Source: Pseudomonas extremorientalis | GTDB taxonomy: Bacteria > Pseudomonadota > Gammaproteobacteria > Pseudomonadales > Pseudomonadaceae | Direction of reading: 5' to 3' | Assembly (NCBI RefSeq): GCF_001870465.1 | Contig: NZ_MDGK01000047.1 | Location: forward strand, 62,001-126,000 | DNA length: 64,000 bases | In this document: one piece after another, positions 25,159-34,469 of the stretch | Layout of the letters: the number at the start of each line of letters is the position of its first letter | Position numbering within the stretch: position 1 is the first letter of the stretch | Notes under the pieces: model-generated | Told to the model about the DNA's origin: nothing | What the model saw: the letters and a program-made list of their open reading frames with translations, nothing else | Database searches by the model: none | Program-made: the position numbers and the translations under genes

Positions 25159-26457
25159 ATGCGCGAACCCGGTTTATTGAAACCCGCGGTGCTGTGGCTG
25201 CTGCTGTTGGCGCCGCTGTTCTTCAGCACCTACGGCTTTGCCACCTGGGTCACCAGCCAGCGCAGCGACGTCGGCACGCTGGTGTTCGGCTGGGAAACCC
25301 ATATGCCGTTCTGGGCATGGACGATCGTGCCTTACTGGTCCATCGACCTGCTTTATGGTTTTTCGTTGTTGTTGCCCAACACCCGGCATGAGTTGAAGCA
25401 ACATGCACTGCGCTTGCTGAGTGCCCAGGTGATTGCCGTGAGCTGCTTCCTGCTTTGGCCGTTGCGCTTTACCTTCGAACGGCCGGAACTGGATGGTGTG
25501 TTTGGCTGGCTGTTTGCGGTGTTGGCCGGGTTCGACAAACCGTTCAACCAGGCGCCCTCGCTGCACATCGCACTGCTGGTGATCCTATGGGTCATGTACC
25601 AGCGCCACACCCAAGGCGTATGGCGTTGGCTGGTGCATGGCTGGTTCGCGTTGATCGGCATTTCGGTGCTGACCACTTATCAACACCACTTTATCGACTT
25701 ACCCACAGGCGCCCTCGCCGGGTGGATTTGTGTGTGGCTGTGGCCGGTGGAACATCCGAGCCCGTTGTTGAGTGCACGGCTGACGCGAGATCCCAAGCGC
25801 TGGCGGTTGGGCGTGCGCTATGGGCTTGGCGCGGTACTGTTGGCGATTCCAGCGTTTGTACTGGGCGGTTGGTGGCTGTGGCTACTGTGGCCGGCGGTTT
25901 CCCTCGCCTTGATCAAGGCCAATTACTTGGTGCTGGGGGCCTCGGGCTTCCAGAAACGCACTGACGGCCAACAGACGCCCGCCGCACGCTGGCTATATGC
26001 ACCCTATCTGGCCGCCGCCTGGATCAACTCGCGCCTGTGGACACGCAAGCATCCACAGCCCGACCTGATTGTGGATAACATCTGGCTGGGGCGTATTCCT
26101 GCCACAAGCGAGCAAGTGCCCTTCAAGGCCATCGTCGATCTGTGTGCCGAATTACCGATTAATCCACAGGGGCGGGCCTATCAATCCATCCCGGTACTGG
26201 ACCTGATCGCGCCCACGCCTGCCGAATGCCTGCAAGCCGCCCAAGCCATCGAGCGTCTGCGCGCCAGCGGCCCCGTGCTGGTGTGCTGCGCCCTCGGCTA
26301 CTCGCGCAGCGCTACCGCCGTCGCCGCCTGGTTGCTGCATACCCGGCGCGCTGCGACGGTAGAGCAAGCGCTGTCTATCATTCGTACAGCACGGACCGAT
26401 GTGGTCCTGTGCCCCGCACACCGAGAAGCGTTGGAGGGTTTGCCCCATGCCCGCTGA
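25159..26457 (+). CDS. PAP2 / dual-specificity phosphatase fusion (YnbD-like)
   Basis: 432 aa from the ATG at 25159, two nt after the previous stop. N-terminal part (about 10-300) has eight hydrophobic segments and PAP2-like motifs (NQAPSLHIALL and HHFIDLPTGALAG). The C-terminal part is a dual-specificity phosphatase with the CX5R loop CALGYSRS. The combination matches E. coli YnbD. It may dephosphorylate a lipid phosphate made by the operon, for example phosphatidylglycerol-phosphate-like products. The stop overlaps the next gene by 11 nt. Confidence 0.87.
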   Translation: MREPGLLKPAVLWLLLLAPLFFSTYGFATWVTSQRSDVGTLVFGWETHMPFWAWTIVPYWSIDLLYGFSLLLPNTRHELKQHALRLLSAQVIAVSCFLLWPLRFTFERPELDGVFGWLFAVLAGFDKPFNQAPSLHIALLVILWVMYQRHTQGVWRWLVHGWFALIGISVLTTYQHHFIDLPTGALAGWICVWLWPVEHPSPLLSARLTRDPKRWRLGVRYGLGAVLLAIPAFVLGGWWLWLLWPAVSLALIKANYLVLGASGFQKRTDGQQTPAARWLYAPYLAAAWINSRLWTRKHPQPDLIVDNIWLGRIPATSEQVPFKAIVDLCAELPINPQGRAYQSIPVLDLIAPTPAECLQAAQAIERLRASGPVLVCCALGYSRSATAVAAWLLHTRRAATVEQALSIIRTARTDVVLCPAHREALEGLPHAR

Positions 26458-26890
26458 TATGGAACTGCAGGTGGTCGCCAGCCTGCTGCGTCGTGGCCGT
26501 TCGCTGGATCAGTTATCCACAGGCCTGACCCTGGCCGGTGTGCTGTTCGGCATGGCGCAGTTGTTGATGGCGAGTATTTCGATCATCTGCCTGCTGCTCA
26601 GCCTGTGGATGATTATCCTCGGGCTGCTGCAAAAGTACTGGGCGCTGCGCGTGGCGTTCGACGCCGACCTGTTCGCCCTGCTGGCTCGCGACATCGAGCG
26701 CACGCCGGACCTCGACCAGGCCCTGGTGACGCTCGGCCTGCAATCGGCCAAGCGCATTGGCCGGCCCTGGGCCGAACGCCGTCGCGGCGCGCTCAAACTG
26801 TTGCGCAAACAAGCCTGGCTGCTCGGCGCGCAAGCGCTGCTGACCCTGGGCGTGATCCTCGCCAGCCCTTGGCTGCCTTTCGCCGGATAA
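26447..26890 (+). CDS. Small two-span membrane protein of the ynb-like operon
   Basis: 147 aa from the ATG at 26447, preceded by GGAGGG at a suitable distance and overlapping the phosphatase stop by 11 nt. Two hydrophobic segments near 25-60 and one near the C-terminus (LLGAQALLTLGVILASPW); the middle is basic. No recognised domain. Position within a tight lipid-metabolism operon suggests an accessory membrane subunit; this is inference. Confidence 0.7.
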   Translation: MPADMELQVVASLLRRGRSLDQLSTGLTLAGVLFGMAQLLMASISIICLLLSLWMIILGLLQKYWALRVAFDADLFALLARDIERTPDLDQALVTLGLQSAKRIGRPWAERRRGALKLLRKQAWLLGAQALLTLGVILASPWLPFAG

Positions 26891-26899
26891 GGAATCCCC

Positions 26900-27520
26900 A
26901 TGTTCGAACCCGTGGTCGCCACGCTGATTACCTCCATGGCCCGCACCGTCACCGGCGCCCGCAGCCTGTGGCTTGGGTGCGCGCCGGTGCCGGTGCAACG
27001 CATCTACTTCGCCAACCACAGCAGCCACGGCGACTTTGTGTTGCTCTGGGCGTCATTGCCGCAAAACCTGCGCAAATTCACGCGCCCGGTGGCCGGCAGT
27101 GATTACTGGAACAAAAGCGCCCTGCGCCGCTACATCATCAACCGGGTGTTCAACGGCGTGTTGATCGACCGCGAACGCAAGGACCCTGTGGATAACCCTC
27201 TACAGCCGATGCTCGACGCCCTGGAAGGCGGCGACTCGCTGATCATCTTCCCGGAAGGCACGCGCAACCTCGAAGACGGCCTGCTGCCGTTCAAAAGCGG
27301 CCTTTATCACCTGGCGAAAAGTTACCCACAGGCCGAGTTGATCCCCGTGTGGATCGCTAACCTCAACCGCGTCATGCCCAAGGGCCGCGTGCTGCCGCTG
27401 CCTTTGTTGTGCACCACCAGCTTCGGCGCCCCGCTGCAATTGGAAGACGGCGAAGACAAAGCCGCCTTCCTGGCCCGTACCCGCGATGCTCTGCTCGCCC
27501 TTGCTCCGGAGCACGTCTGA
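26900..27520 (+). CDS. PlsC-like 1-acyl-glycerol-3-phosphate acyltransferase
   Basis: 206 aa. Acyltransferase motifs are plain: NHSSHGDF (HX4D catalytic), a second region around RRYIINRVFNGVLIDR, and FPEGTRN (acceptor binding). It would add an acyl chain to a lysophospholipid at the membrane. No N-terminal transmembrane anchor as long as that of housekeeping PlsC. It lies 9 nt after the small membrane protein and one nt before the CdsA-like gene, so it probably supplies the phosphatidate-like substrate for the rest of the operon. Confidence 0.88.
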   Translation: MFEPVVATLITSMARTVTGARSLWLGCAPVPVQRIYFANHSSHGDFVLLWASLPQNLRKFTRPVAGSDYWNKSALRRYIINRVFNGVLIDRERKDPVDNPLQPMLDALEGGDSLIIFPEGTRNLEDGLLPFKSGLYHLAKSYPQAELIPVWIANLNRVMPKGRVLPLPLLCTTSFGAPLQLEDGEDKAAFLARTRDALLALAPEHV

Positions 27521-27521
27521 C

Positions 27522-28454
27522 ATGGATAGCCAAACCCTGATGTTGTTCGGCGGTATCGGCGCGATTCTGGTGCTGGCCTCGCTGATCGGCCTGATCCTCA
27601 AACTGCGCACCCGTGGTACGCCCAACGCGGTGATCGACAACCTCAACGCCCGCATCAACGCCTGGTGGGTGATGGTGGTGGTCATCGGCATCGCCTTCTG
27701 GCTCGGCACCGGCGCGGTGATCTTGCTGTTCTACGCCGTCTCGTTCTACGCCCTGCGCGAATTCCTCACGCTCACCCCCACCCGCCGCAGCGACTATCCC
27801 GCGCTGGTCGCCGCGTTCTACCTGGCGCTGCCGCTGCAATACCTGCTGATCTATTCGGACTGGTACGGGCTGTTCTCGATTTTCATCCCGGTGTACGTGT
27901 TCCTGCTGCTGCCGATCCTCGCCTCCCTGGGTGGCGACAGCACGCACTTCCTCGAACGTGCCTCGAAAGTGCAATGGGGCCTGATGATCGCAGTGTTCTG
28001 CGTATCCTTCGTGCCCGCCCTGCTCACCCTCGACATCCCTGGCTACGAAGGCCGCAACCTGTTGCTGATTGCCTACCTGGTGATCGTGGTGCAACTGTCG
28101 GACGTGCTGCAGTACGTGTGTGGGAAGTTGTTCGGGAAGCACAAGATCGCACCCAACCTGTCGCCCTCCAAAACCGTTGAAGGCTTCGTCGGCGGGATTC
28201 TCCTGTCATCCCTGATCGGCGCAGCCCTGTGGTGGACCACGCCGTTCAACCCGTGGCAGTCGTTCCTGATTGCGCTGCTGATCAACCTGCTCGGCTTTGC
28301 CGGCGGCATCGTGATGTCGGCGATCAAGCGCGACCGGGGCGTGAAGGACTGGGGGCATATGATCGAAGGGCACGGCGGGATGCTGGATCGGTTGGATTCG
28401 GTGTGCTTTGCGGCGCCGATCTTCTTTCATCTTGTGCGCTACTGGTGGACCTGA
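27522..28454 (+). CDS. CdsA-like phosphatidate cytidylyltransferase (YnbB-like)
   Basis: 310 aa, about eight transmembrane segments. The C-terminal signature of CDP-diglyceride synthases is present (SPSKTVEGFVGGILLS, then SAIKRDRGVKDWGHMIEGHGGMLDRLDS). It makes a CDP-activated lipid from CTP and phosphatidate. Last gene of the operon, so the operon contains an acyltransferase, a CDP-lipid maker, a CDP-alcohol transferase and a phosphatase, enough for a side branch of phospholipid synthesis. Start at 27522 is the ATG one nt after the acyltransferase stop. Confidence 0.9.
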   Translation: MDSQTLMLFGGIGAILVLASLIGLILKLRTRGTPNAVIDNLNARINAWWVMVVVIGIAFWLGTGAVILLFYAVSFYALREFLTLTPTRRSDYPALVAAFYLALPLQYLLIYSDWYGLFSIFIPVYVFLLLPILASLGGDSTHFLERASKVQWGLMIAVFCVSFVPALLTLDIPGYEGRNLLLIAYLVIVVQLSDVLQYVCGKLFGKHKIAPNLSPSKTVEGFVGGILLSSLIGAALWWTTPFNPWQSFLIALLINLLGFAGGIVMSAIKRDRGVKDWGHMIEGHGGMLDRLDSVCFAAPIFFHLVRYWWT

Positions 28455-28467
28455 GGTCCGCTCTAAA

Positions 28468-28514
28468 GCCAGATAACGATCTGGCAGGTGGTGAGTTGGG
28501 CTGCGCAGCAGCCC
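28468..28514. terminator. Two small hairpins after the ynb-like operon
   Basis: GCCAGAT/ATCTGGC (28468-28485) and GGGCTGC/GCAGCCC (28498-28514) follow the stop at 28454. Neither has a T-run, so intrinsic termination is uncertain. The rest of 28515-28664 shows nothing recognised. Confidence 0.35.
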
Positions 28515-28664
28515 CATGACAAACCGCGCCTCGGCGGCGCGGCGTATCAGTTGTGAGGTGCGCCTCACTTTTGTGCAACACGCCTGGCGGGACGGTGTAT
28601 CGACGTCATCTTTTGTATCAAAGACGCGTGTAAGATACGCCGCACTTAGCCAGGGATGCTCACC

Positions 28665-31600
28665 ATGTTCGATTCGTTCAAAGCGATCAGCCGCCGTATT
28701 CTCGGTGCGTTATTGACTGTGGTGGGGGCCGTCTTTGGCCAGTGGCATCCGCCGGTCTGGCTGCGTGCCGTTGGCCGTGGGCTGGCTAACCTGGGCAGCC
28801 AAGCCCGCGCTTATCCACGTCAAACCGGTGCCGGCGTAGTAGGCCTGGCGTTGCTGGCGGCCGCTGGTTTCTATGGCTGGCACTGGTATTCCAACCTGCC
28901 GCAACCACATACCGCGAGCTATTCGCTGCACAAACCGAACCTCACCGACTACACCCAGCCCACGCCGGTTGTGGATAACTTGCAGGTGCGCTTCGGCGAA
29001 TCCGTGGCCCCGCTGGCGGCCATCGGCAAGCCGGTCACTGAGGGTATCACCCTGAAACCTGCGGTCGCAGGCACCTGGCGCTGGGCGGACGACCGCAGCC
29101 TGTTGTTCGTCCCGGAAAAAGACTGGCCCATCGACGCCCATTACACCCTCGACCTGGCGAAGAAAAACCTGCTGGCCGACGGCGTGTTGCTGGACCAATA
29201 CAGCACGCAGTTTTCCACCCAACCGTTCCGCGCCACCCTGGCGCAAAACGAGCTGTATCAGGACCCGTCCAACCCGACGCTGAAACAGCTGGTGGCGACC
29301 TTCCATTTTTCCCACCCGGTGGATGAAGACACCCTACGCAAGCGGGTGAGCGTGACCCTCGGCAAAGGCCTGGCCTACCGCGACGCCCAGTTGCCCAACC
29401 GCCCGGAAATTACCTTCGACGAGAAGAAACTCAACGCCTACGTACGCTCCGCCGCCCTGGCCACGCCACTGGAAAGCACGCCAGTCAGCGCCCGGCTCGA
29501 CGAAGGCATCAAGGCCCGCGACGGCGGCAACGCCAGCACTGCGCCGCTGGTGGCGGAAGTCACCGTGCCCGGTCGCTATCGCCTGACCTTCACCGGGGCC
29601 GAAGTCAGCTTTGTCGACAACCAACGTGGTGAGCCGGAGCCCGTGCTGATGTTCAGCAGTTCCAGCGCCGTGGCCGATGAGACCATCGCTGGCAAGGTAC
29701 AGGCCTGGCTCCTGCCGGAAAAAGCCCAGGACGACACGCGCCCCTATAGCAGCAACGACATCGATGACGCCCTGCTCGCCCGCAGCACCAAGGTCAACCT
29801 GACCCACGTGCCCAGCGTCGAGCCGCTGAACACCCTGCACGCCTTCAAATTCAAGGCTCCGGCCGGTCGCGCCCTGTATGTGCGAGTGCCCGCCAACCTG
29901 GAAGCCATCGGCGGCTACCTGGCAAAAAATCCTACGGCGTCGCTGATCAGCATGCCGACGTATCCGCGTACCTTGCAGTTCCTGTCCGACGGCGCCTTGC
30001 TCAGCCTCAACGGCGAAAAACGCCTGGGCTTCATGGCCCGTGGCGTGCCCGGCGCCCATGTGGAAATCGCCCGCCTGCTGCCCAACCAATTGCAACACCT
30101 GGTGGACCAGAGCAGCGGCAGCTTTGCCCGGCCGAATTTCGGCAATGAGTATTTCGATCGCATGGTCGAGCGTCAGGCGTTGGATATCCCGCTGTCCTCC
30201 AATGACCCGGCGAAAACCGTCTACGACAATGTCGACCTCAGCCACTACCTCACCGCCAACGGCGGTCGGCGCGGCATTTTCGTGCTCAAGCTCAGCCCCC
30301 AGGACGACCCCGCCACGCGCACATTCGAGTACGAGCGCAGCAGCACCAGCGACCTGCGTTTCATCGTGGTGACAGACCTGGGCATCATCGCCAAGCGTTC
30401 CAGTGATGGCAGCCATGACGTGTACGTGCAATCCATCGGCAATGGTTCACCAGTGTCCGACGCGCAAGTCGACATCATCGGGCGTAACGGTTTGCCGGTG
30501 AGCAGTGGCCGCACCGACGCCGAAGGCCACGCGCACTTCGCCAAGCTGGATGAACTGCGTCGTGAGAAAACGCCATTGATGTATGTGGTCACGCGTGGCA
30601 ATGACCAGTCGTTCCTGCCGATCGCCCGCCAGTCCCAGCAGTTGGATTTGTCGCGTTTCGACGTAGGCGGCCTGGAAGAAGACGGTGCGAGTGATCGTCT
30701 CAGCGCCTACCTGTTTACTGACCGCGGCCTGTACCGGCCCGGTGAAACCGCGCACCTGGGCATGATCGTGCGCAGTGGCAACTGGAAGGGCATGCTGCAA
30801 GGCCTGCCGGTGGAGCTGCAAATCACCGACCCGCGTGGGCTGGAGGTGATTCGCCAGCCGTTGAAACTGTCCGCCAGCGGCTTTGAAACCTTTGATTTCC
30901 CCAGCAGCGAAGTCGCCCCCGCCGGGGAGTACACCGCGACCTTGCAGTTGATCGGCCAGAAGCAGACGCGCACCGACCTGGGCAGCGTGAACTTCAAGGT
31001 CCGCGACTTCGAGCCGGACCGCATGAAAGTCAGCCTGAGCCTGCATGACACGCCGGTGCAGGGCTGGATTGCACCGGACCAAGTGGTGGCCAAGGTCACC
31101 GCCATGCACCTGTTCGGCGCTCCGGCTGCGGGCCGTCGTGTCACCGCGAAGATGTCCCTGAGCCCGACGCTCGCGGCGTTTGATCGCTACCCGGACTACC
31201 GTTTCCGCCTTAACGATTCCCTGGAAGACGCCACGACCGAAGATCTGGCCGAAACCACCGTCGACGACAACGGCCAGGCCGTGCTCGACCTCAACCTGCA
31301 ACGCTTCGCCAACAGCACCTATCGTTTGCAGGTGATGACCCAGGTGTTCGAGGCCGAAGGCGGTCGCAACGTGGCGGCGCAAAGTGCCTTGCTGGTGTCG
31401 TCCGCGCCCTACCTGGTGGGTGTGAAAAGTCAGGATTCGCTGTCTTACGTCGCCAAGGATGCACCGCGCCAGGTGCAATGGCTGGCCGTCGCGCCGGACC
31501 TGACACCACTGGCGGTGGACGGCCTGACCAGCGAAGTGGTCGAGCACCGTTACGTGTCGGTGCTGGTGAAACAGTCCAACGGCACCTACAAGTACGAGTC

Positions 31601-34469
31601 ACGCATCAAGAACATCAGCCAGCCCGCGTCACCGTTGGTGATGACGAAAGAAGGCGCCAAGCAGACGCTTAACACGTCGACACCGGGCGATTTCACCCTG
31701 CAGCTGAAGGACGCCAACGGCAACCTGCTCAACCAGATCGACTACAGCGTGGCCGGGCGTGGCAACACCTCGCGCTCCCTGGAACGCAATGCCGAGCTGC
31801 AACTGCGCCTGGATAAACGCAGCTATGCCACCGGTGATGAAATCGCCATCAGCATCCGTGCCCCGTACACCGGCGCCGGCTTGATCACTATCGAACGGGA
31901 CAAGGTCTACACCCAGCAGTGGTTCAAGGCCGACAGCACCAACAGCGTGCAACATATCCGTGTTCCCGCAGGGCTTGAGGGCAATGCCTACGTGAACGTG
32001 CAGTTTGTGCGCGACATGGGCTCGGCCGAGGTGTACATGAGCCCGCTGTCCTACGGCGTGGTGCCGTTCAGCATCAACCTGGATGCGCGGCGCATGGCCT
32101 TGAAGGTGGAGGGTCCGGCGAAGATCGAGCCGGGGCAGACGCTGGATATCAAGGTCAACGCTGATCGCCCGGGCCGCGCCGTGGTATACGCCGTCGATGA
32201 AGGCATCCTGCAAGTAGCGCGCTATCAGACACCGGATCCGCTGGGCTTCTTCTTCCAGAAGCGTGCGCTGGAAGTCGGCACCAGCCAGATCCTTGACCTG
32301 ATCCTGCCGGAATTCAGCCGCCTGCTCAGTGGGGCGGCGCCCGGTGGCGATACGGAGGGCGCCCTGGCCAATCACCTCAACCCGTTCAAGCGTAAACACC
32401 AGCCGCCGGTGGCCTGGTGGTCCGGGCTGGTGGACTTGCCGGCCGGCGAAACCGTGCTGCATTACCAGGTGCCGGACAGCTTCAACGGCAAGCTGCACCT
32501 GTTTGCGGTGGCCGTGGACAGCGACAGCGTGGGTGTGAGCGAAGCCAGCACCGACGTACGCGGGCCGATCGTGATCACACCGAACGTGCCGGCCTTTGTG
32601 GCGCCGGGGGATGTGTTCAACGTCAGCGCCGGGGTGTTCAGCAACCTCGACGCGGCGGCGAACGTGAAGTTTGAAGTGCAGACCAGCGACGGTCTGGTGG
32701 TGCAAGGCGATAAGGGCAGCACACTGTCCCTGCAACCGCGCAAGGAAGGCACGGCCGAGTTCAAGATCAAGGTCGGCGACACCCTTGGTTCGGCGGATTT
32801 GCGCTTTGTCGCGGTGTTGCCGGATGGCAAGCGCATCCAGGTCGCCGAAACCACCTCGATCCGCCCGCTGAGCGAACATCGCGTCGCCCTGAGCCTGGGT
32901 CGCTTCGACAGCGCCAGCAAAGAGCTGAAACCGACCCGCGAACTGTTCAGCCAACTGCGCGATGTGCAACTGGGCGTGGCCACCTCGCCGCTGGTGTGGG
33001 CCAACGGCCTCAAGCATTACCTGGACGACTACGGCTACGCCTGCACCGAGCAACTGGTGTCCAAGGCCATGCCGGCATTGATCTGGGGCGGCAACGCCCC
33101 GGAAGCCGAGCAAGCGTTCGGCAGTGCAGTACGCATGCTGCGCCAGCGTCAGAACCAGGCCGGTGGCTTTGGCTTGTGGGCGGCCAACCCGGATGTGGCG
33201 CCCTACGCCAGCCTCTACGCCACCGACTTTCTGATCGAAGCCAAGGAGCGCGGGCTGCCAGTGCCGGAAGACCTGCTGGTGCGCTCGAATGCGTACCTGA
33301 CAGATCTGGCCAATGGTCCCAGCGAAGGCCTGTCGGAATTGCGCAACCGCGCCTACGCCAGTTACCTGCTGAGCCGTCAGGGGATTCTGGTGAGTGGTGC
33401 ACTGAGCGATATCCGCGAGCGCTACGAAAGCTACTTCAAGGACACCTGGCAGAACGACCTGGGCGCCGCTTACCTGGCAGCCAGCTACAAGCTGCTCAAG
33501 CAGGATCGCCAGGCCGATACCCTGTTCCGCAAGGTGCCATGGCGCGCCCTTGTGGATAAGTGGGACAGCGACGGCCTGTATTACGACCCGCTGGTGCACG
33601 ACGCCGAACACCTGCATCTATTGGCACGACACTTCCCGGAGCTGATGGACGATGTGCCTGCAGCGCTGTTGGATAAACTCGGCAAACGTCTCAACGAACA
33701 GCGCTATAACTCGCTGTCGGCGGCCCTGTTGCTGCGTGCCCTGGACAACTACGGCCAGCGTGCGCAAAGCGACATGACCCTCAAGGCCACCGCCTGGCTG
33801 GGTGACAAGCAACAGCAATTGCTGGAGATGGCCGGCCAGCCGCCGCGCGCCGCCGTGCCGGGCAACACGCAAAAGCTGGTGATGGAAAAATCCGACGGCC
33901 CGACCGCGTTCTACATGCTCAGCGAAGCCGGTTTCGACAAGGGCGCCAAGCTCAAGCCGATCAACAATGGCCTGGACATCATCCACGAATACCTCGACCT
34001 CAAAGGCGAGCCCGTGAGCAAGGTTGCGGTGGGTGATGAGTTCCTGGTGCGCCTGCGCCTGCGTGCTACCGACCGTGATCAGGTACAGCAAGTGGCCGTG
34101 GTCGACCTGCTGCCGGGTGGCGTCGAGCCTGTGTATAACTTGCCGCCGGAGCCAGAAGCCGCCAGCACGGAGGAAAACGAGGGCGAAGAGTCCGAGTACG
34201 TGGAAGCAGACAGCCAGGAAGAGCAGAGCTGGCAAGCCCCCATCGGCGAAACCGAGCTGAGCAACTGGCAGCCGGACTACGTGGATGTGCGTGATGATCG
34301 CGTGGTGTTGTACGGTACCGCGCTGCGTGATGTCGGCACGTTCGTCTACCGTGTACGCGCCACCAACGCCGGCACCTTCAACACGCCACCGGCCTACGCC
34401 GAAGGCATGTACGAGACCACCCTGCAAGGGCGCGGCAAAGTAGGCCAGCTTGAAATTACCAAGCCTTAA
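28665..34469 (+). CDS. Bacterial alpha-2-macroglobulin with thioester motif (YfhM-like)
   Basis: 1934 aa from the ATG at 28665 (an in-frame ATG lies at 28656). Large periplasmic protease-trap protein, anchored here by an N-terminal transmembrane segment (about 58-78) and not by a lipobox cysteine. Many MG (beta-sandwich) domains are followed by the thioester domain; CTEQ with Cys1460 is the expected internal thioester, preceded by DYGYA. A very acidic stretch (EEAASTEENEGEESEY-like) lies close to the C-terminus. It is thought to trap foreign proteases that breach the outer membrane. Its stop overlaps the pbpC start by 20 nt; the A2M-PBP1C pair is a widespread arrangement in which PBP1C may repair the wall. 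Confidence 0.93.
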   Translation: MFDSFKAISRRILGALLTVVGAVFGQWHPPVWLRAVGRGLANLGSQARAYPRQTGAGVVGLALLAAAGFYGWHWYSNLPQPHTASYSLHKPNLTDYTQPTPVVDNLQVRFGESVAPLAAIGKPVTEGITLKPAVAGTWRWADDRSLLFVPEKDWPIDAHYTLDLAKKNLLADGVLLDQYSTQFSTQPFRATLAQNELYQDPSNPTLKQLVATFHFSHPVDEDTLRKRVSVTLGKGLAYRDAQLPNRPEITFDEKKLNAYVRSAALATPLESTPVSARLDEGIKARDGGNASTAPLVAEVTVPGRYRLTFTGAEVSFVDNQRGEPEPVLMFSSSSAVADETIAGKVQAWLLPEKAQDDTRPYSSNDIDDALLARSTKVNLTHVPSVEPLNTLHAFKFKAPAGRALYVRVPANLEAIGGYLAKNPTASLISMPTYPRTLQFLSDGALLSLNGEKRLGFMARGVPGAHVEIARLLPNQLQHLVDQSSGSFARPNFGNEYFDRMVERQALDIPLSSNDPAKTVYDNVDLSHYLTANGGRRGIFVLKLSPQDDPATRTFEYERSSTSDLRFIVVTDLGIIAKRSSDGSHDVYVQSIGNGSPVSDAQVDIIGRNGLPVSSGRTDAEGHAHFAKLDELRREKTPLMYVVTRGNDQSFLPIARQSQQLDLSRFDVGGLEEDGASDRLSAYLFTDRGLYRPGETAHLGMIVRSGNWKGMLQGLPVELQITDPRGLEVIRQPLKLSASGFETFDFPSSEVAPAGEYTATLQLIGQKQTRTDLGSVNFKVRDFEPDRMKVSLSLHDTPVQGWIAPDQVVAKVTAMHLFGAPAAGRRVTAKMSLSPTLAAFDRYPDYRFRLNDSLEDATTEDLAETTVDDNGQAVLDLNLQRFANSTYRLQVMTQVFEAEGGRNVAAQSALLVSSAPYLVGVKSQDSLSYVAKDAPRQVQWLAVAPDLTPLAVDGLTSEVVEHRYVSVLVKQSNGTYKYESRIKNISQPASPLVMTKEGAKQTLNTSTPGDFTLQLKDANGNLLNQIDYSVAGRGNTSRSLERNAELQLRLDKRSYATGDEIAISIRAPYTGAGLITIERDKVYTQQWFKADSTNSVQHIRVPAGLEGNAYVNVQFVRDMGSAEVYMSPLSYGVVPFSINLDARRMALKVEGPAKIEPGQTLDIKVNADRPGRAVVYAVDEGILQVARYQTPDPLGFFFQKRALEVGTSQILDLILPEFSRLLSGAAPGGDTEGALANHLNPFKRKHQPPVAWWSGLVDLPAGETVLHYQVPDSFNGKLHLFAVAVDSDSVGVSEASTDVRGPIVITPNVPAFVAPGDVFNVSAGVFSNLDAAANVKFEVQTSDGLVVQGDKGSTLSLQPRKEGTAEFKIKVGDTLGSADLRFVAVLPDGKRIQVAETTSIRPLSEHRVALSLGRFDSASKELKPTRELFSQLRDVQLGVATSPLVWANGLKHYLDDYGYACTEQLVSKAMPALIWGGNAPEAEQAFGSAVRMLRQRQNQAGGFGLWAANPDVAPYASLYATDFLIEAKERGLPVPEDLLVRSNAYLTDLANGPSEGLSELRNRAYASYLLSRQGILVSGALSDIRERYESYFKDTWQNDLGAAYLAASYKLLKQDRQADTLFRKVPWRALVDKWDSDGLYYDPLVHDAEHLHLLARHFPELMDDVPAALLDKLGKRLNEQRYNSLSAALLLRALDNYGQRAQSDMTLKATAWLGDKQQQLLEMAGQPPRAAVPGNTQKLVMEKSDGPTAFYMLSEAGFDKGAKLKPINNGLDIIHEYLDLKGEPVSKVAVGDEFLVRLRLRATDRDQVQQVAVVDLLPGGVEPVYNLPPEPEAASTEENEGEESEYVEADSQEEQSWQAPIGETELSNWQPDYVDVRDDRVVLYGTALRDVGTFVYRVRATNAGTFNTPPAYAEGMYETTLQGRGKVGQLEITKP

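Noticed and set aside
31629..33617. A 662-aa open frame antisense to the macroglobulin gene
   Set aside because: GC-rich antisense frame; rich in His, Gln and Arg as expected from reverse-complement codons, no recognisable domain.
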